A stretch of DNA of 29,641 nt, from the IMG/VR virus record IMGVR_UViG_3300031518_000007, positions 1 to 29,641 of that record. One strand, written 5' to 3'. The DNA comes from a virus. The notes under the pieces are model-generated. The model did no database searches, had not been told where the DNA came from, and saw only the letters and a program-made list of their open reading frames with translations. The translations under genes and the position numbers were made by a program. This document shows, one piece after another, positions 1 through 8,902 of this stretch (position 1 is the first letter of the stretch; each line of letters opens with the position of its first letter).

Positions 1-2
1 TT

Positions 3-2051
3 GATGCATCCAATTCACCTGAAATTGAATATGTAAAGTGTTCATCAGAAAAACATTTGTTGCTGACTTTCTTAAAATTATGGACACAACGATATCCAGA
101 TATCATTAGTGGATGGTTTATTTCCACTTTTGATATGCCTTACATATATCAAAGAATATGTAATGTTCTTGGTGAAGAATTTGCTCAAAAACTTAGCCCG
201 TTTGAAGCAGTTTATCTGAAAAAAGATCTTGATCCTATTAATAAAAACATTTATGAAGACAGACAAGTATTGCATATTGTAGGCATTCAGGAACTGGATT
301 ATGTCAGATTGTATAAAAAGTTTGCTTCAAGAGGAGAAACAGAGAGTAACGCGTTAAATTATATTGCTGAACTTGAACTTGGGGAAAAGAAAGTTGAGTA
401 TGAAGGTAGTCTTTTCAGATTATATGAAACAGATTTTCAAAAATTTGTAGAATATAACGTTCATGACGTCAGATTGGTTGAAAAACTGGATGAGAAACTT
501 AATTTGATGTTTCTGGCGGCGAATTTAGCTTATTTTTCAAAAACAATTTTTCGGGATGTGTTTTTCCAAGTAAGAATGTGGGATGCAATTATTTACAATT
601 TTCTGAAAAAGAGAGGAATTATAGTTCCATTTTCCAAGCGGGTTGGGGATTCCATGAGAGATTCTTATGAAGGAGCTTATGTAAAATCTCCTTTAACAGG
701 AATGAAGGATTGGGTAGTCAGTTTTGACGTAACTTCACTTTATCCTCATCTTATTCTACAATTCAATATTTCTCCTGACACTTACAAGAAAATTGATGAT
801 ATTGGTACAGGATATTCTGTTGATATGTTTCTAGAAAAGAAAATTCCTGAATATGTTATTGAAAGTCTTAAAAAACATAATGTCTGTCTTGCTGCTAACG
901 GAGCAACTTATACAAATGAATTTACAGGATTTCTTCCAGAACTGATTCAGATTTTGTTTGAAGAGCGAAAACATTACAAAAAGCTTTATTTGGAGAATAT
1001 GAACAACTATGAGAAGACAAAAGATGAGAAATATAAGGAAACAGCAAAGGTTTATGACATTCTTCAGAATGTGAAGAAAATTTGTTTAAATTCTGCCTAT
1101 GGAGCAATGGGCAATGTTTACTTCCGTTTCTATAATATAATTTTGGCCAGTTCAGTCACTTTAAGTGGACAACTTGTTATTCGGTATATTGAAAAAATTT
1201 GTAATGAAATTTTAAATGAAAAATTTGGAACAAGCGGAGTTGATTACTGTATTGCCAGTGATACAGATTCAGTTTATCTGGATTATTCTCCTTTAAAAAA
1301 TAAAGTAAAGAGTGTTGAAGATATTGATGCATTTAACAAGGAAGTTCTTCGGCATATTGACAAAAGTTTGAAAGATCTTGCCCAATATCTTAATTGTCGG
1401 GAAAACAAAATTTTTCTAAAGCGTGAAGTGATTGCTGACAGAGGAATTTTCTTGGCGAAGAAGAGGTATTGTCTTAATGTCTTGAACTCTGAGGGAATTC
1501 AGTATAAGGAACCAAAAATCAAAATGATGGGTGTTGAAGCAATCAAATCATCAACTCCCAAAATTTGCAGGGAAATTCTCAAGAATTCAATTAAAACTAT
1601 TTTGCAGGAAAATAATGATAAATTGATTGAAAATCTGGAAAAATATCGTGAACAATTTATACAATCGTCTATTTACGATATTGCTTTCCCAAGAAATGTT
1701 AACAATCTTGAAAAATATTCATTGACATCAAAATCTGTTCCTGTTCATGTTCGTGGAGCGTTGGTGTTCAACAAATTAATTAAGGACAGAAAATTAATGG
1801 AAATTCATCCAATTATTAGTGGAGACAAGATCAAGTTTCTGTATCTAAAAGAACCAAATCCTTTTGAAAGTTATGTTATCTCATTTCCGGCAAATGTTAC
1901 GCTTCCAAAGGAAATTATTGATGATATTACAAAATATGTGGATTATGAAAAGATGATCGAAAAAGCTGTTATTGATCCGTTAAAAATTCTTACTGAGCCG
2001 ATTAATTGGAAAATTGAGCGTTCATTCAATCTTCTTGATTTGTTCGCTTGA
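3..2051 (+). CDS. 43: DNA polymerase, family B, T4 gp43 type (5' end cut off by window edge)
   Basis: Replicative DNA polymerase with 3'-5' proofreading. The frame is open back to base 3, so the true start lies outside the window; about 682 residues are visible against roughly 900 in T4 gp43, and the Exo I region is missing. Visible motifs are Exo II (GWFISTFDMPYI, bases 111-146), Exo III (YNVHDVRLVEK, about 451-485), polymerase motif A (DVTSLYP, about 726-746), motif B (KKICLNSAYG, about 1075-1104) and motif C (DTDS, about 1259-1270), followed by KKRY. The C-terminus FNLLDLFA resembles the clamp-binding tail of T4 gp43, which fits the clamp gene downstream. uvsX follows after 39 bases. In T4 gene 43 lies downstream of regA; here it leads the replication cluster. 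Family assignment is secure. Confidence 0.97.
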   Translation, partial: DASNSPEIEYVKCSSEKHLLLTFLKLWTQRYPDIISGWFISTFDMPYIYQRICNVLGEEFAQKLSPFEAVYLKKDLDPINKNIYEDRQVLHIVGIQELDYVRLYKKFASRGETESNALNYIAELELGEKKVEYEGSLFRLYETDFQKFVEYNVHDVRLVEKLDEKLNLMFLAANLAYFSKTIFRDVFFQVRMWDAIIYNFLKKRGIIVPFSKRVGDSMRDSYEGAYVKSPLTGMKDWVVSFDVTSLYPHLILQFNISPDTYKKIDDIGTGYSVDMFLEKKIPEYVIESLKKHNVCLAANGATYTNEFTGFLPELIQILFEERKHYKKLYLENMNNYEKTKDEKYKETAKVYDILQNVKKICLNSAYGAMGNVYFRFYNIILASSVTLSGQLVIRYIEKICNEILNEKFGTSGVDYCIASDTDSVYLDYSPLKNKVKSVEDIDAFNKEVLRHIDKSLKDLAQYLNCRENKIFLKREVIADRGIFLAKKRYCLNVLNSEGIQYKEPKIKMMGVEAIKSSTPKICREILKNSIKTILQENNDKLIENLEKYREQFIQSSIYDIAFPRNVNNLEKYSLTSKSVPVHVRGALVFNKLIKDRKLMEIHPIISGDKIKFLYLKEPNPFESYVISFPANVTLPKEIIDDITKYVDYEKMIEKAVIDPLKILTEPINWKIERSFNLLDLFA

Positions 2052-2074
2052 TTGTGGTAACATAGTTGTATACA
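2048..2074 (+). promoter_or_regulatory. Possible weak sigma70 promoter for uvsX
   Basis: TTGATT at 2048-2053 and TATACA at 2069-2074 are separated by 15 bp, which is short. If used, transcription would begin near 2081 and give a leader of about 10 nt made mostly of the uvsX Shine-Dalgarno. The spacing is poor, so this is tentative. Confidence 0.3.
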
Positions 2075-2090
2075 GACAGGAGGTCATTTA

Positions 2091-3155
2091 ATGCCTACAA
2101 ATTTTTTGAAGAAAATTAAAGATTCTTTGGTAAAAGAAAACCCGTTTGTTTCTATTGTTGACGAAGGAATTATTTCCGATGTTGATACATATACCGACAC
2201 AGGTTCGTATATGCTCAACGCTGTTTTGTCCGGTGATTTGTTTGGCGGTTTGCCAAACAAGAAGATTACCGTTTTTGCCGGGGAAACGACGGTAGGAAAG
2301 ACGTACCTTTGTTTCTCAATAATGAAGAATTTTCTTGATTCTGATCCTGATGCTCAAGTCATTTATATGGAAAGTGAAGGTGCGTTGACAAAGGAAATGT
2401 TTGTTGACAGAAAAATTGATTCTTCGCGCGTTCTTGTTGTTCCAATTCAAACTGTTCAGGATTTTAGAAAAACTTCTTTGCAGGTTCTGGAAGAATACAT
2501 TGCTCAGGGAAAAAAAGGCAAGTTATTAATGATTCTTGATTCTTTAGGAAATCTTTCAACATCGAAAGAAATGGAAGATTCTCTCGCTGGAAAAGAAACT
2601 CAGGATATGACCCGTTCGCGCTTGATCAAGAGTGCGTTCAGAACAATTACTTTGAAACTCAGTGTCGCTGATGTTTCCATGATTGTTACAAATCATGTTT
2701 ATGATGAACAGGGTCTTTATCCGCGCAAGATAATGTCTGGTGGCAGTGGTATTCATTATAATGCAGCAGTAACTATTTTCTTGTCGAAAAAGAAGGATAA
2801 GGATTCTTCAGGGGATATTGTTGGTAATATTTTGACAGCTAAAGTGATGAAGTCTCGTTTTATTAGAGAAAACAAGACAGCAGAAATTTATCTTGATTAT
2901 GTCAAAGGATTGAACAAGTATTATGGTCTTCTTGATCTTGGTATTGAAGCCGGATTGTTTACCAAGGTCGGCCATAAATATCAAATTGGAGAAACTAAAG
3001 CTTTCGAAAAGGCTATTTACAAGAATCCTGAAAAATATTTTACTGATGAGGTTCTTCAGGAATTGAATGAATATGTAAAGAAGTCATTCCGGTATGGAAC
3101 AGGTGAAAGTCTTCAAATTGAAGACGATGATGTTTTTGAAGAAAGTGAGGATTAA
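2091..3155 (+). CDS. uvsX: UvsX-type RecA-like recombinase
   Basis: Strand-exchange ATPase for phage recombination-dependent replication and repair. The 354-residue length is slightly under T4 UvsX (about 390). The N-terminus is UvsX-like, with TGSYMLNAVLSGDLFGGLP before the ATPase core. Walker A is GETTVGKT at residues 64-71 and Walker B is LLMILDS with D150; ATNHVY-type sequence near residue 200 and SGGSGIHYNA near 217 are typical of the DNA-binding loop side of the core. The C-terminus is strongly acidic (QIEDDDVFEESED). The start has a strong ribosome binding site (ACAGGAGGTC, 6 nt before ATG). UvsY, its loading mediator, is at 27608. The Walker A is closer to cellular RecA (GxxxxGKT) than the T4 version. 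The next gene starts 2 nt after the stop. Confidence 0.95.
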   Translation: MPTNFLKKIKDSLVKENPFVSIVDEGIISDVDTYTDTGSYMLNAVLSGDLFGGLPNKKITVFAGETTVGKTYLCFSIMKNFLDSDPDAQVIYMESEGALTKEMFVDRKIDSSRVLVVPIQTVQDFRKTSLQVLEEYIAQGKKGKLLMILDSLGNLSTSKEMEDSLAGKETQDMTRSRLIKSAFRTITLKLSVADVSMIVTNHVYDEQGLYPRKIMSGGSGIHYNAAVTIFLSKKKDKDSSGDIVGNILTAKVMKSRFIRENKTAEIYLDYVKGLNKYYGLLDLGIEAGLFTKVGHKYQIGETKAFEKAIYKNPEKYFTDEVLQELNEYVKKSFRYGTGESLQIEDDDVFEESED

Positions 3156-3157
3156 TC

Positions 3158-4054
3158 ATGTCACTTAAAAACGCATTTAATCCGTACGAATTGGGAACTT
3201 TATTTAATAAATTGTATAGAATATCAACAAATTCAAAATTGTTCAGAAACTTGTTTAGAAATCTTGAAAAAGAGAAGTTTTCCTTTGATTTTTGTAATGA
3301 AATCTATTTTTCAGATTTTTCTTTAATCTCTTATGAGAAATATGTAATTTATAATATTCTTACAAAGAATTCTTTTGAAAAAGTATTTGGAAATGATTAT
3401 CAAAAAGAAATGTCCAAGTACAATATGAAGTTTTTGTACTTTTTAGAAAAAAATTTAAGCAAAATTTATACGATTGTTGGTACAATTTATACCAAACCAA
3501 AAAATACTGTGGTTGGATATTATGTTTATAGTTATTATGGAAAAGTAATAGATATAAATGCGGAACAACTTAAGAAATTTTGGTTTATGGAAATTGATAA
3601 TTCTGAAATAAAGAAAATTTGCAAAGATTTTGAAAATAGTAAAAATTTTGTTGATGATGTTTTTATAGTGCCTGCGGTATACGTTTCTGATGAAACAAAG
3701 TTTTTTGGTAAAAATGATATTGGAATTCATTATGAACATACAGAAATTGATTCTGCAACTAAAGATAGTCTTGAAAAGATGATTCTTGATTTTGGCCGAA
3801 AGAGGTTTTCTGATAATTTGAAAAAGATGAAAAAGGCTGCTCGCAAATCACATACAACGAATAGTATTGCTTATCCGGTTTGGATTAATGATGAGTATAC
3901 TTTTTTGGGTTCTCTTCCAATGAAGTACAAGGAAGAAATTGACAGAACTCTCTTTTATATAATAAAGAAAAATGTAGATAAAATAAATGAAAATAAAGAA
4001 AGTCAGTTTTTGATACTTCCTCCAAATGATGGTAAAACTCCTACAATTCATTAA
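3158..4054 (+). CDS. Unknown protein between uvsX and the helicase gene
   Basis: I do not recognise this 298-residue protein. It is rich in Lys, Phe, Tyr and Asn, has no obvious signal peptide or membrane segment, and has a basic patch near residues 213-232 (GRKRFSDNLKKMKKAARK) that could contact nucleic acid. It lies 2 nt after uvsX and 2 nt before the helicase gene, so it is co-transcribed with the replication core. A GAGG ribosome binding site precedes the ATG. In T4 the small gene 40 sits between uvsX and 41, but this protein is far larger and shows no resemblance that I can see. A role in replication or recombination is inferred from position only. Confidence 0.85.
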   Translation: MSLKNAFNPYELGTLFNKLYRISTNSKLFRNLFRNLEKEKFSFDFCNEIYFSDFSLISYEKYVIYNILTKNSFEKVFGNDYQKEMSKYNMKFLYFLEKNLSKIYTIVGTIYTKPKNTVVGYYVYSYYGKVIDINAEQLKKFWFMEIDNSEIKKICKDFENSKNFVDDVFIVPAVYVSDETKFFGKNDIGIHYEHTEIDSATKDSLEKMILDFGRKRFSDNLKKMKKAARKSHTTNSIAYPVWINDEYTFLGSLPMKYKEEIDRTLFYIIKKNVDKINENKESQFLILPPNDGKTPTIH

Positions 4055-4056
4055 AT

Positions 4057-5439
4057 ATGTTTCAAAAAATAATTATCAAGAATTTGCTATTTAATGAAGA
4101 GTACATCAGAGAAGTTTCTCCATTTCTGAAAAAAGAATATTTTACTTCTCCTTATCAGGAATTGTATTCTACTATTGAACAGTTCTTCTCAAAATTTAAT
4201 GAGCGACCATCACTGGATGTAATTGAAATCCGAATCGGGATGTTACAACAAAAACTTCCTGAGAGGATTTTCAAAGAACTTGTTGGTTTTTATGAAGAAT
4301 TAAAAAAATATTCTTCGGCAGAACAACCCAATCTTGAATGGTTAATTCAAGAAACGGAAAAGTTTTGCCGGGATTCTGCCATTGAAAATGCGCTTAGAAA
4401 ATCTATCAAAATTATCAATGGAGAAGATAAACAACAATCAAAAGACGCTATCCCAGAACTTTTAAAAGAAGCAGTTTCAATTACTTTTGACAGATCTGTA
4501 GGACACGATTATTTTGAAGATGCTGAAAAAAGATATGATTATTATACTCGTATTGAAGAAAAAATACCTTTTGATATAGATTTTTTGAATAAAATTACAA
4601 ATGGAGGCATAACAAGAAAGACTTTAAATATTTTTGTTGGCGGTGTTAATGTTGGCAAAACACTCACGCTTTGTCATTTTGCGTCACATTATTTGAAAAG
4701 TTTTTATAATGTTCTTTATATCACAATGGAAATGTCTGAAGAAGAAATTGTTAAACGGATTGACGCAAATCTGTTGGATATTTCTATTGATTATTTGAAA
4801 AATTTGAACAAAAATGATTATCTTGAACGGGTGGAAAGATTAAGAAAAACAGTCCCAAAAGGGAAATTGATTGTAAAAGAATACCCTACAGCTGTACCGA
4901 ATATTAATCATTTCAGAAAACTGTTATTGGAATTGAAGACAAAAAAGGATTTTGTTCCTGATGTTGTAATAATTGATTATATGAATATCTGTTCTTCAGC
5001 CAGAATTGTTAATGACGGGAAGAATAATACGTACGTAATTGTTAAAGCAATTGCTGAAGAATTGCGTGGATTTGCTATGGAAAACCGGGTTCCTGTGATT
5101 ACAGCTACCCAGTTGAATAGAACCGGATTTTCAGCATCTGATGTTGATATGACGGCAATTTCAGATTCTTTTGGAACTGCTATGACAGCGGATTTGATTG
5201 TTACTCTGATAAATAATGAAACGCTTGAGTCATCAAACGTTATTATTATGAAACAATTGAAAAACAGGTATGGTGACGCCACAAAGTATAAAAAATCTTA
5301 TGTTGGTATAGACAGAACCAGAATGAGATTGTACAATGTGGAAAACGATAAAATCGACATTGATCAAAGCCTTGCAGATGGAATAGATATGGAGGATCTT
5401 AATTTTGATAATCTTTCAAAGCTGTCTTCCCTGTTTTAA
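4057..5439 (+). CDS. 41: Replicative DNA helicase, DnaB/gp41 type
   Basis: Hexameric 5'-3' fork helicase of the RecA-like SF4 class. The 460 residues comprise an N-terminal DnaB-like helical domain (about 1-165) and an ATPase core. Walker A is GGVNVGKT at residues 195-202. The conserved YITMEMSEEEIVKRI follows, then Walker B (VVIIDYMN, Asp near 306), then ITATQLNRTG (the H3-type Gln loop) and VIIMKQLKNRYG near the C-terminus, typical of the arginine-finger/DNA-loop end of DnaB proteins. Length is close to T4 gp41 (475). No good Shine-Dalgarno precedes the ATG 2 nt after the upstream stop, so translational coupling is likely. No gp61-type primase is in the window. Confidence 0.95.
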   Translation: MFQKIIIKNLLFNEEYIREVSPFLKKEYFTSPYQELYSTIEQFFSKFNERPSLDVIEIRIGMLQQKLPERIFKELVGFYEELKKYSSAEQPNLEWLIQETEKFCRDSAIENALRKSIKIINGEDKQQSKDAIPELLKEAVSITFDRSVGHDYFEDAEKRYDYYTRIEEKIPFDIDFLNKITNGGITRKTLNIFVGGVNVGKTLTLCHFASHYLKSFYNVLYITMEMSEEEIVKRIDANLLDISIDYLKNLNKNDYLERVERLRKTVPKGKLIVKEYPTAVPNINHFRKLLLELKTKKDFVPDVVIIDYMNICSSARIVNDGKNNTYVIVKAIAEELRGFAMENRVPVITATQLNRTGFSASDVDMTAISDSFGTAMTADLIVTLINNETLESSNVIIMKQLKNRYGDATKYKKSYVGIDRTRMRLYNVENDKIDIDQSLADGIDMEDLNFDNLSKLSSLF

Positions 5440-5453
5440 CGGGAGCGTGTTAT

Positions 5454-6326
5454 ATGATTATTATAGATTTGAACAGTTTGGTTATTTCCAACATTTTACA
5501 ATCATCCAGAATTGATATTGATTCTGTAAGAAATATTGTATTGAATATGATCAGAATTAATGTAAAAAAGTTTCGTTATGAATTTTCGCAAAATTTTGGA
5601 ATTGTTTTGGTTGATGACGGGAAATGGCCTTGGCGCAGGGATTATTTTTCCTTTTATAAAGCAAACAGACGCCGTAAAAAGAAGTTTTCATCTTTTAACT
5701 GGGAAATGATCTATACATATTTGGATCAAATTAAAAATGAAATTTTTGAAAATCTGCCGATGGTATATATGAGGCATGAAAAGTGTGAAGCAGATGATAT
5801 TATTGCTACTTTGGCACAATTTGCGGCACTCAATCATGATGAAGTTTTGATTATCAGTTCAGATACTGATTTTTCTCAACTTTATTCAATAAATATCAGG
5901 CAATATTGTCCTGTAAAGAAGAAATTTCTGAATTTTCATGTTTCACCAACATATGATTTGTTGTTCAAAATACTCTATGGCGACAAAACAGACGGTATAC
6001 CAAATTATCTGACAGATGATGATTATTTTGTAAATAATGAAAAAAATGAAGTTGAAGTTTCTATAGACAGATTCAATGAATTGGTTAATATACCTTATGG
6101 GGAGATTGAAAGTGTTTTAAGTGAAGAAGAACGGCCCGGATTTGTTCGTAACAGAACGCTTATTGATTTTTTCTATATTCCAAAAAATATTCAGATGGAA
6201 ATTTTCAACCTTTACAAAGAATCTTTGAAACAAAAGAAGGGGAAAGGTTTGGAAATAACTAATAAATACTTTAGAGAACACAATTTGAAAACATTACTTT
6301 TTAGTATAGGAGATTTTGAAGCATGA
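5454..6326 (+). CDS. rnh: T4-type RNase H (FEN-1 family 5'-3' exonuclease)
   Basis: Removes RNA primers and adjacent DNA from lagging-strand fragments. The 290 residues match the T4 Rnh layout (305 residues). The N-terminal IIIDLNSL carries the first acidic metal ligand (D5). VDDGKWPWRRDYFSFYKANR contains the second acidic cluster and the arch lysine/arginine, EKCEADDIIATLA the third, and ISSDTDFSQL the fourth. YGDKTDGIPNYL corresponds to the helix-hairpin-helix-like part and LIDFFYIPKNIQ matches LIDFDYIPDNI of T4. It starts 14 nt after the helicase stop with a GGGAG ribosome binding site, and its stop overlaps the next start as ATGA. Confidence 0.93.
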   Translation: MIIIDLNSLVISNILQSSRIDIDSVRNIVLNMIRINVKKFRYEFSQNFGIVLVDDGKWPWRRDYFSFYKANRRRKKKFSSFNWEMIYTYLDQIKNEIFENLPMVYMRHEKCEADDIIATLAQFAALNHDEVLIISSDTDFSQLYSINIRQYCPVKKKFLNFHVSPTYDLLFKILYGDKTDGIPNYLTDDDYFVNNEKNEVEVSIDRFNELVNIPYGEIESVLSEEERPGFVRNRTLIDFFYIPKNIQMEIFNLYKESLKQKKGKGLEITNKYFREHNLKTLLFSIGDFEA

Positions 6327-6760
6327 GTTATAGTATTCTTAATATTTTACGAAAAGCCAATGAAATGGAAGATAAGGATAAAATGGTTGATTATTTGAAA
6401 GAAAATTTGAAATACCCGCTGGAACTTTATTTTGCAGCAGTGTATAATCCCAGTATTGAATTTGAAAATTTCAAGAAGCTGGAATATAAGAAATCGCGGG
6501 CAAACAAGCCGGGATTTGCTGATTCATATATTGAACATCAAATCAAGCGGCTGTATGTCTATCAACCATCTTATCCTATTCCATATGAAAAGAAGCGCGA
6601 AATTTTGATTAAATCCATTGAGTTGATGTGTGAAGAAGAACAGGAACTTTTCTTACATATTTTAAGAAAAGAAAATGTTTTTCGAAACATCACCAAACCA
6701 ATTGTCAAAAAGGTGTGTCCACACGCATTGTCTCCCGATTATGTTTTGAGGAGACCATAG
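6323..6760 (+). CDS. Small unknown phage protein, possibly DUF6433-like
   Basis: A 145-residue, mostly helical soluble protein, translationally coupled to rnh through an ATGA overlap. The ending (ENVFRNITKPIVKKVCPHALSPD) recalls a family of small T4-type phage proteins (DUF6433) whose C-terminus reads like GLTRKLVEKAFPGL; that link comes from memory of the family pattern and is weak. It sits between the primer-removal nuclease and the clamp, so a replication or repair role is possible. No catalytic motif is visible. Confidence 0.8.
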   Translation: MSYSILNILRKANEMEDKDKMVDYLKENLKYPLELYFAAVYNPSIEFENFKKLEYKKSRANKPGFADSYIEHQIKRLYVYQPSYPIPYEKKREILIKSIELMCEEEQELFLHILRKENVFRNITKPIVKKVCPHALSPDYVLRRP

Positions 6761-6761
6761 G

Positions 6762-6790
6762 TTGATTTTGACATCAGAATGTGTTATCAT
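6762..6790 (+). promoter_or_regulatory. Sigma70-like promoter for the clamp and loader operon
   Basis: TTGATT (6762-6767) and TATCAT (6785-6790) are separated by 17 bp. The predicted +1 is at 6797, so the mRNA would begin GUGAGG and the leader before the clamp ATG would be only 11 nt, holding the GAGGG ribosome binding site. It probably drives 45, 44, 62 and regA. Confidence 0.7.
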
Positions 6791-6807
6791 AGTGTTGTGA
6801 GGGCATT

Positions 6808-7569
6808 ATGTTTAATCTAAAACTTTCGTCAGAAACAACAAAAATTCTTTCTGCTTTGGCAAATATTAATCAATATGTTTGTCTAAAGAAGAATGTTCCA
6901 TATATCACACTTTTTAATGATAATTATACAATAAAAGCCAAAGCAAACATCACGGAGACTCCACCAGAAACAATTGCTTTTTCTTTGCAAAAGTTTCTGG
7001 GAATGATTCAACTGATGAGCAAAGAGCCTGAATACGTCAATATTTCCTATGACGATAAACAGATTCGGTTTTCTGTACCGAATTCTGAAACATCTCTAAA
7101 GACAGAGACAATGTTAGTTCCGATCAACCATTTTAATATCAAATTTTTTGAAGATGTTGATTTTAAATGTACTACTGAAAATAAGGTGTTTTCTCTTAAT
7201 TTTACAAATGAAATGTTAAAGAAAATCAAGCAAGCATCAAACGTTCTTAATATGGGAACGCTTTTGTTTAATTTTACAAATTCTTCTTCTCCAACTCTTG
7301 TTTTGTCTGATGCAACATTTACTGATAACAAGACCAGTGATGAATTTACAATTTTTCTTGAAGAAGTTTCACAAAACATGGAAGAACTTGTTGCATTAAA
7401 TGTAGTTAATTTGACAAAAATTGTTAGCGGAGACTATCAAGTAAGTTGCTATTATGTAGGAACTTATAGAAAAGGAGATCCTGCAAACAAATTTCTGATG
7501 CATTTTGTTCCTGAAGCAGCAACAACACCAAAAATTGAGTATTATATGTCAACAATTTTCAAGAAATAG
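6808..7569 (+). CDS. 45: Sliding clamp, T4 gp45 type
   Basis: Trimeric ring that tethers the polymerase to DNA. The 253-residue protein has the gp45 opening (LKLSSETTKILSALANINQ against T4 LSKDTTALLKNFATINS) and a similar block around LQKFLGMIQLMSKEPEYVNISYDD, which matches LNGFLGILSLVNDDAEI. It ends with the extended-strand pattern of clamp domain 2. It is about 25 residues longer than T4 gp45 (228). It begins the clamp-loader operon in T4 gene order and follows its own promoter; the GAGGG ribosome binding site lies 5 nt from the ATG. The next gene starts 11 nt after the stop. Confidence 0.93.
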   Translation: MFNLKLSSETTKILSALANINQYVCLKKNVPYITLFNDNYTIKAKANITETPPETIAFSLQKFLGMIQLMSKEPEYVNISYDDKQIRFSVPNSETSLKTETMLVPINHFNIKFFEDVDFKCTTENKVFSLNFTNEMLKKIKQASNVLNMGTLLFNFTNSSSPTLVLSDATFTDNKTSDEFTIFLEEVSQNMEELVALNVVNLTKIVSGDYQVSCYYVGTYRKGDPANKFLMHFVPEAATTPKIEYYMSTIFKK

Positions 7570-7580
7570 GAGATCATGAG

Positions 7581-8540
7581 ATGAATAAAGACATTGAAAT
7601 TTGGGCTGAAAAGTACAGACCGACTTCACTTAAGGGAGTGATTCTTCCAAAGCGTTTGAAATCTTATTTTCAGGATATTCTCAAAACAGAGAATGTTCCG
7701 AATCTTCTGTTGTGTGGAAAGCCGGGTGTCGGAAAGACAACCGTTGCCAAGGCTATTTGTAATGATTTGTCTTGTAATTATTTGCTGATTAATGGATCAG
7801 ACGAGTCTGGAATTGATACTTTTAGAAGCAAAATCAAGGATTTTGCAACAACTGTTTCATTGACCGGAACACAGTTGAAAGTGGTAATTATTGATGAAGC
7901 GGATTATTTGAATCCTTCCAGCACTCAACCTGCGCTAAGAAGCTTCATGGAAGAGTATTCTTCCAATTGCCGATTTATTTTTACTGCCAATTATAAACAA
8001 AAGATTATTCATGCTCTTCAGTCTCGCATGGCAGTTGTTGATTTTTCCTTTACAAAAGAGGAAAAAGAAACAATGCTGGCAGAATTTTCAAATAAAGTTT
8101 TTAAAATTCTCAAGACTGAAGGAGTTCCTTTTGAGTCCGAAGAGGTTGTTATTTATCATGTTAAGAGGCTTTTTCCAGATTTCAGGAAAATTCTTGTAGA
8201 ATTGCAAAAATATGCATCAATCAATGGAAAGATTGATGAGGGTATTCTTGGGCAATCAAAAAGTGTTGAACGCGAAATTCTTGAAGTTTACAAATACATG
8301 AAAGAGATGAATTTTGATTTGATGAGGGAATGGGTTGCCCGGCATATCCAGATGTCAACCGATCCATATTCAATCATTCGTTCTATTTATGATGTGATTA
8401 TTCCAAAGCTTGATTCTGTAAAGAAGAAAGAAAACGTTATTGTTATTCTTGCAAATTATCAGGCAAAATTGCCTTACGTTGTTGATTATGAAATTCACAT
8501 GATGGCCATGCTGGTTGAAATTTCTCTGGAGATTCGGTAA
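7581..8540 (+). CDS. 44: Clamp loader ATPase subunit, T4 gp44 type
   Basis: AAA+ ATPase that opens and loads the gp45 clamp together with gp62. At 319 residues it has the same length as T4 gp44. The N-terminal WAEKYRPTSL is the clamp-loader signature. Walker A is GKPGVGKTT (residues 46-54), Walker B is VVIIDEAD (101-108), sensor 1 is FTANY, and QSRM (147-150) is the SRC-like arginine finger with R149. A helical collar domain follows from about residue 230. The ribosome binding site is AGGAG before ATGAAT. It overlaps nothing and is followed at once by the small loader subunit. Confidence 0.96.
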   Translation: MNKDIEIWAEKYRPTSLKGVILPKRLKSYFQDILKTENVPNLLLCGKPGVGKTTVAKAICNDLSCNYLLINGSDESGIDTFRSKIKDFATTVSLTGTQLKVVIIDEADYLNPSSTQPALRSFMEEYSSNCRFIFTANYKQKIIHALQSRMAVVDFSFTKEEKETMLAEFSNKVFKILKTEGVPFESEEVVIYHVKRLFPDFRKILVELQKYASINGKIDEGILGQSKSVEREILEVYKYMKEMNFDLMREWVARHIQMSTDPYSIIRSIYDVIIPKLDSVKKKENVIVILANYQAKLPYVVDYEIHMMAMLVEISLEIR

Positions 8541-8541
8541 T

Positions 8542-8901
8542 ATGGAAGAGAACAATACTGCGTTGAAGCTTGGAGATATTTTGAAAGCAATAAATTTCAA
8601 GCTTGATGAAAATCTGATTAATCAGGATAATTTACAGGAATATCCATCTTTTGTTGTAAACAGAATTTATTCCAATTTTCCTGATACTTTGTTTATATCT
8701 AATACTTTAAATCAGTTTCCTTACATTGACAAGGATGTTCATTATAAATACTTGTACTTGGCAATACCAAAAAGAAAAAGATTCTCCCCCTTGAAAAAGG
8801 TAGAGAAGGATGTTGAATTTGTTGAGGAAATTTCCAGTAAATATGGAATTTCCAAAAAGAGTGTGTTAAAACATTATAATTCATTGAAAAAAGGAGTGTA
8901 A
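8542..8901 (+). CDS. 62: Short clamp loader small subunit, T4 gp62 type
   Basis: Non-ATPase partner of gp44 in the clamp loader. I place the start at ATG 8542 (GGAG upstream, 2 nt after the gp44 stop), giving 119 residues; an earlier in-frame ATG at 8515 lies inside gene 44. TLNQFPYIDKDVHYKYLYLA and PKRKRF match the T4 gp62 block ALSQFPE...NYLMAAVPRGKRY, and the following helix (EEISSKYGISKKSVLKHYNSL) matches the LLAKRYQVNTNDAINY region. T4 gp62 has 187 residues, so the C-terminal part is missing here. Position between 44 and regA is the T4 order and supports the call. Confidence 0.85.
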   Translation: MEENNTALKLGDILKAINFKLDENLINQDNLQEYPSFVVNRIYSNFPDTLFISNTLNQFPYIDKDVHYKYLYLAIPKRKRFSPLKKVEKDVEFVEEISSKYGISKKSVLKHYNSLKKGV

Positions 8902-8902
8902 T

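Noticed and set aside
57-59. TTG as the start of the polymerase gene
   Set aside because: The frame is open to base 3 and polymerase homology requires upstream exonuclease sequence.
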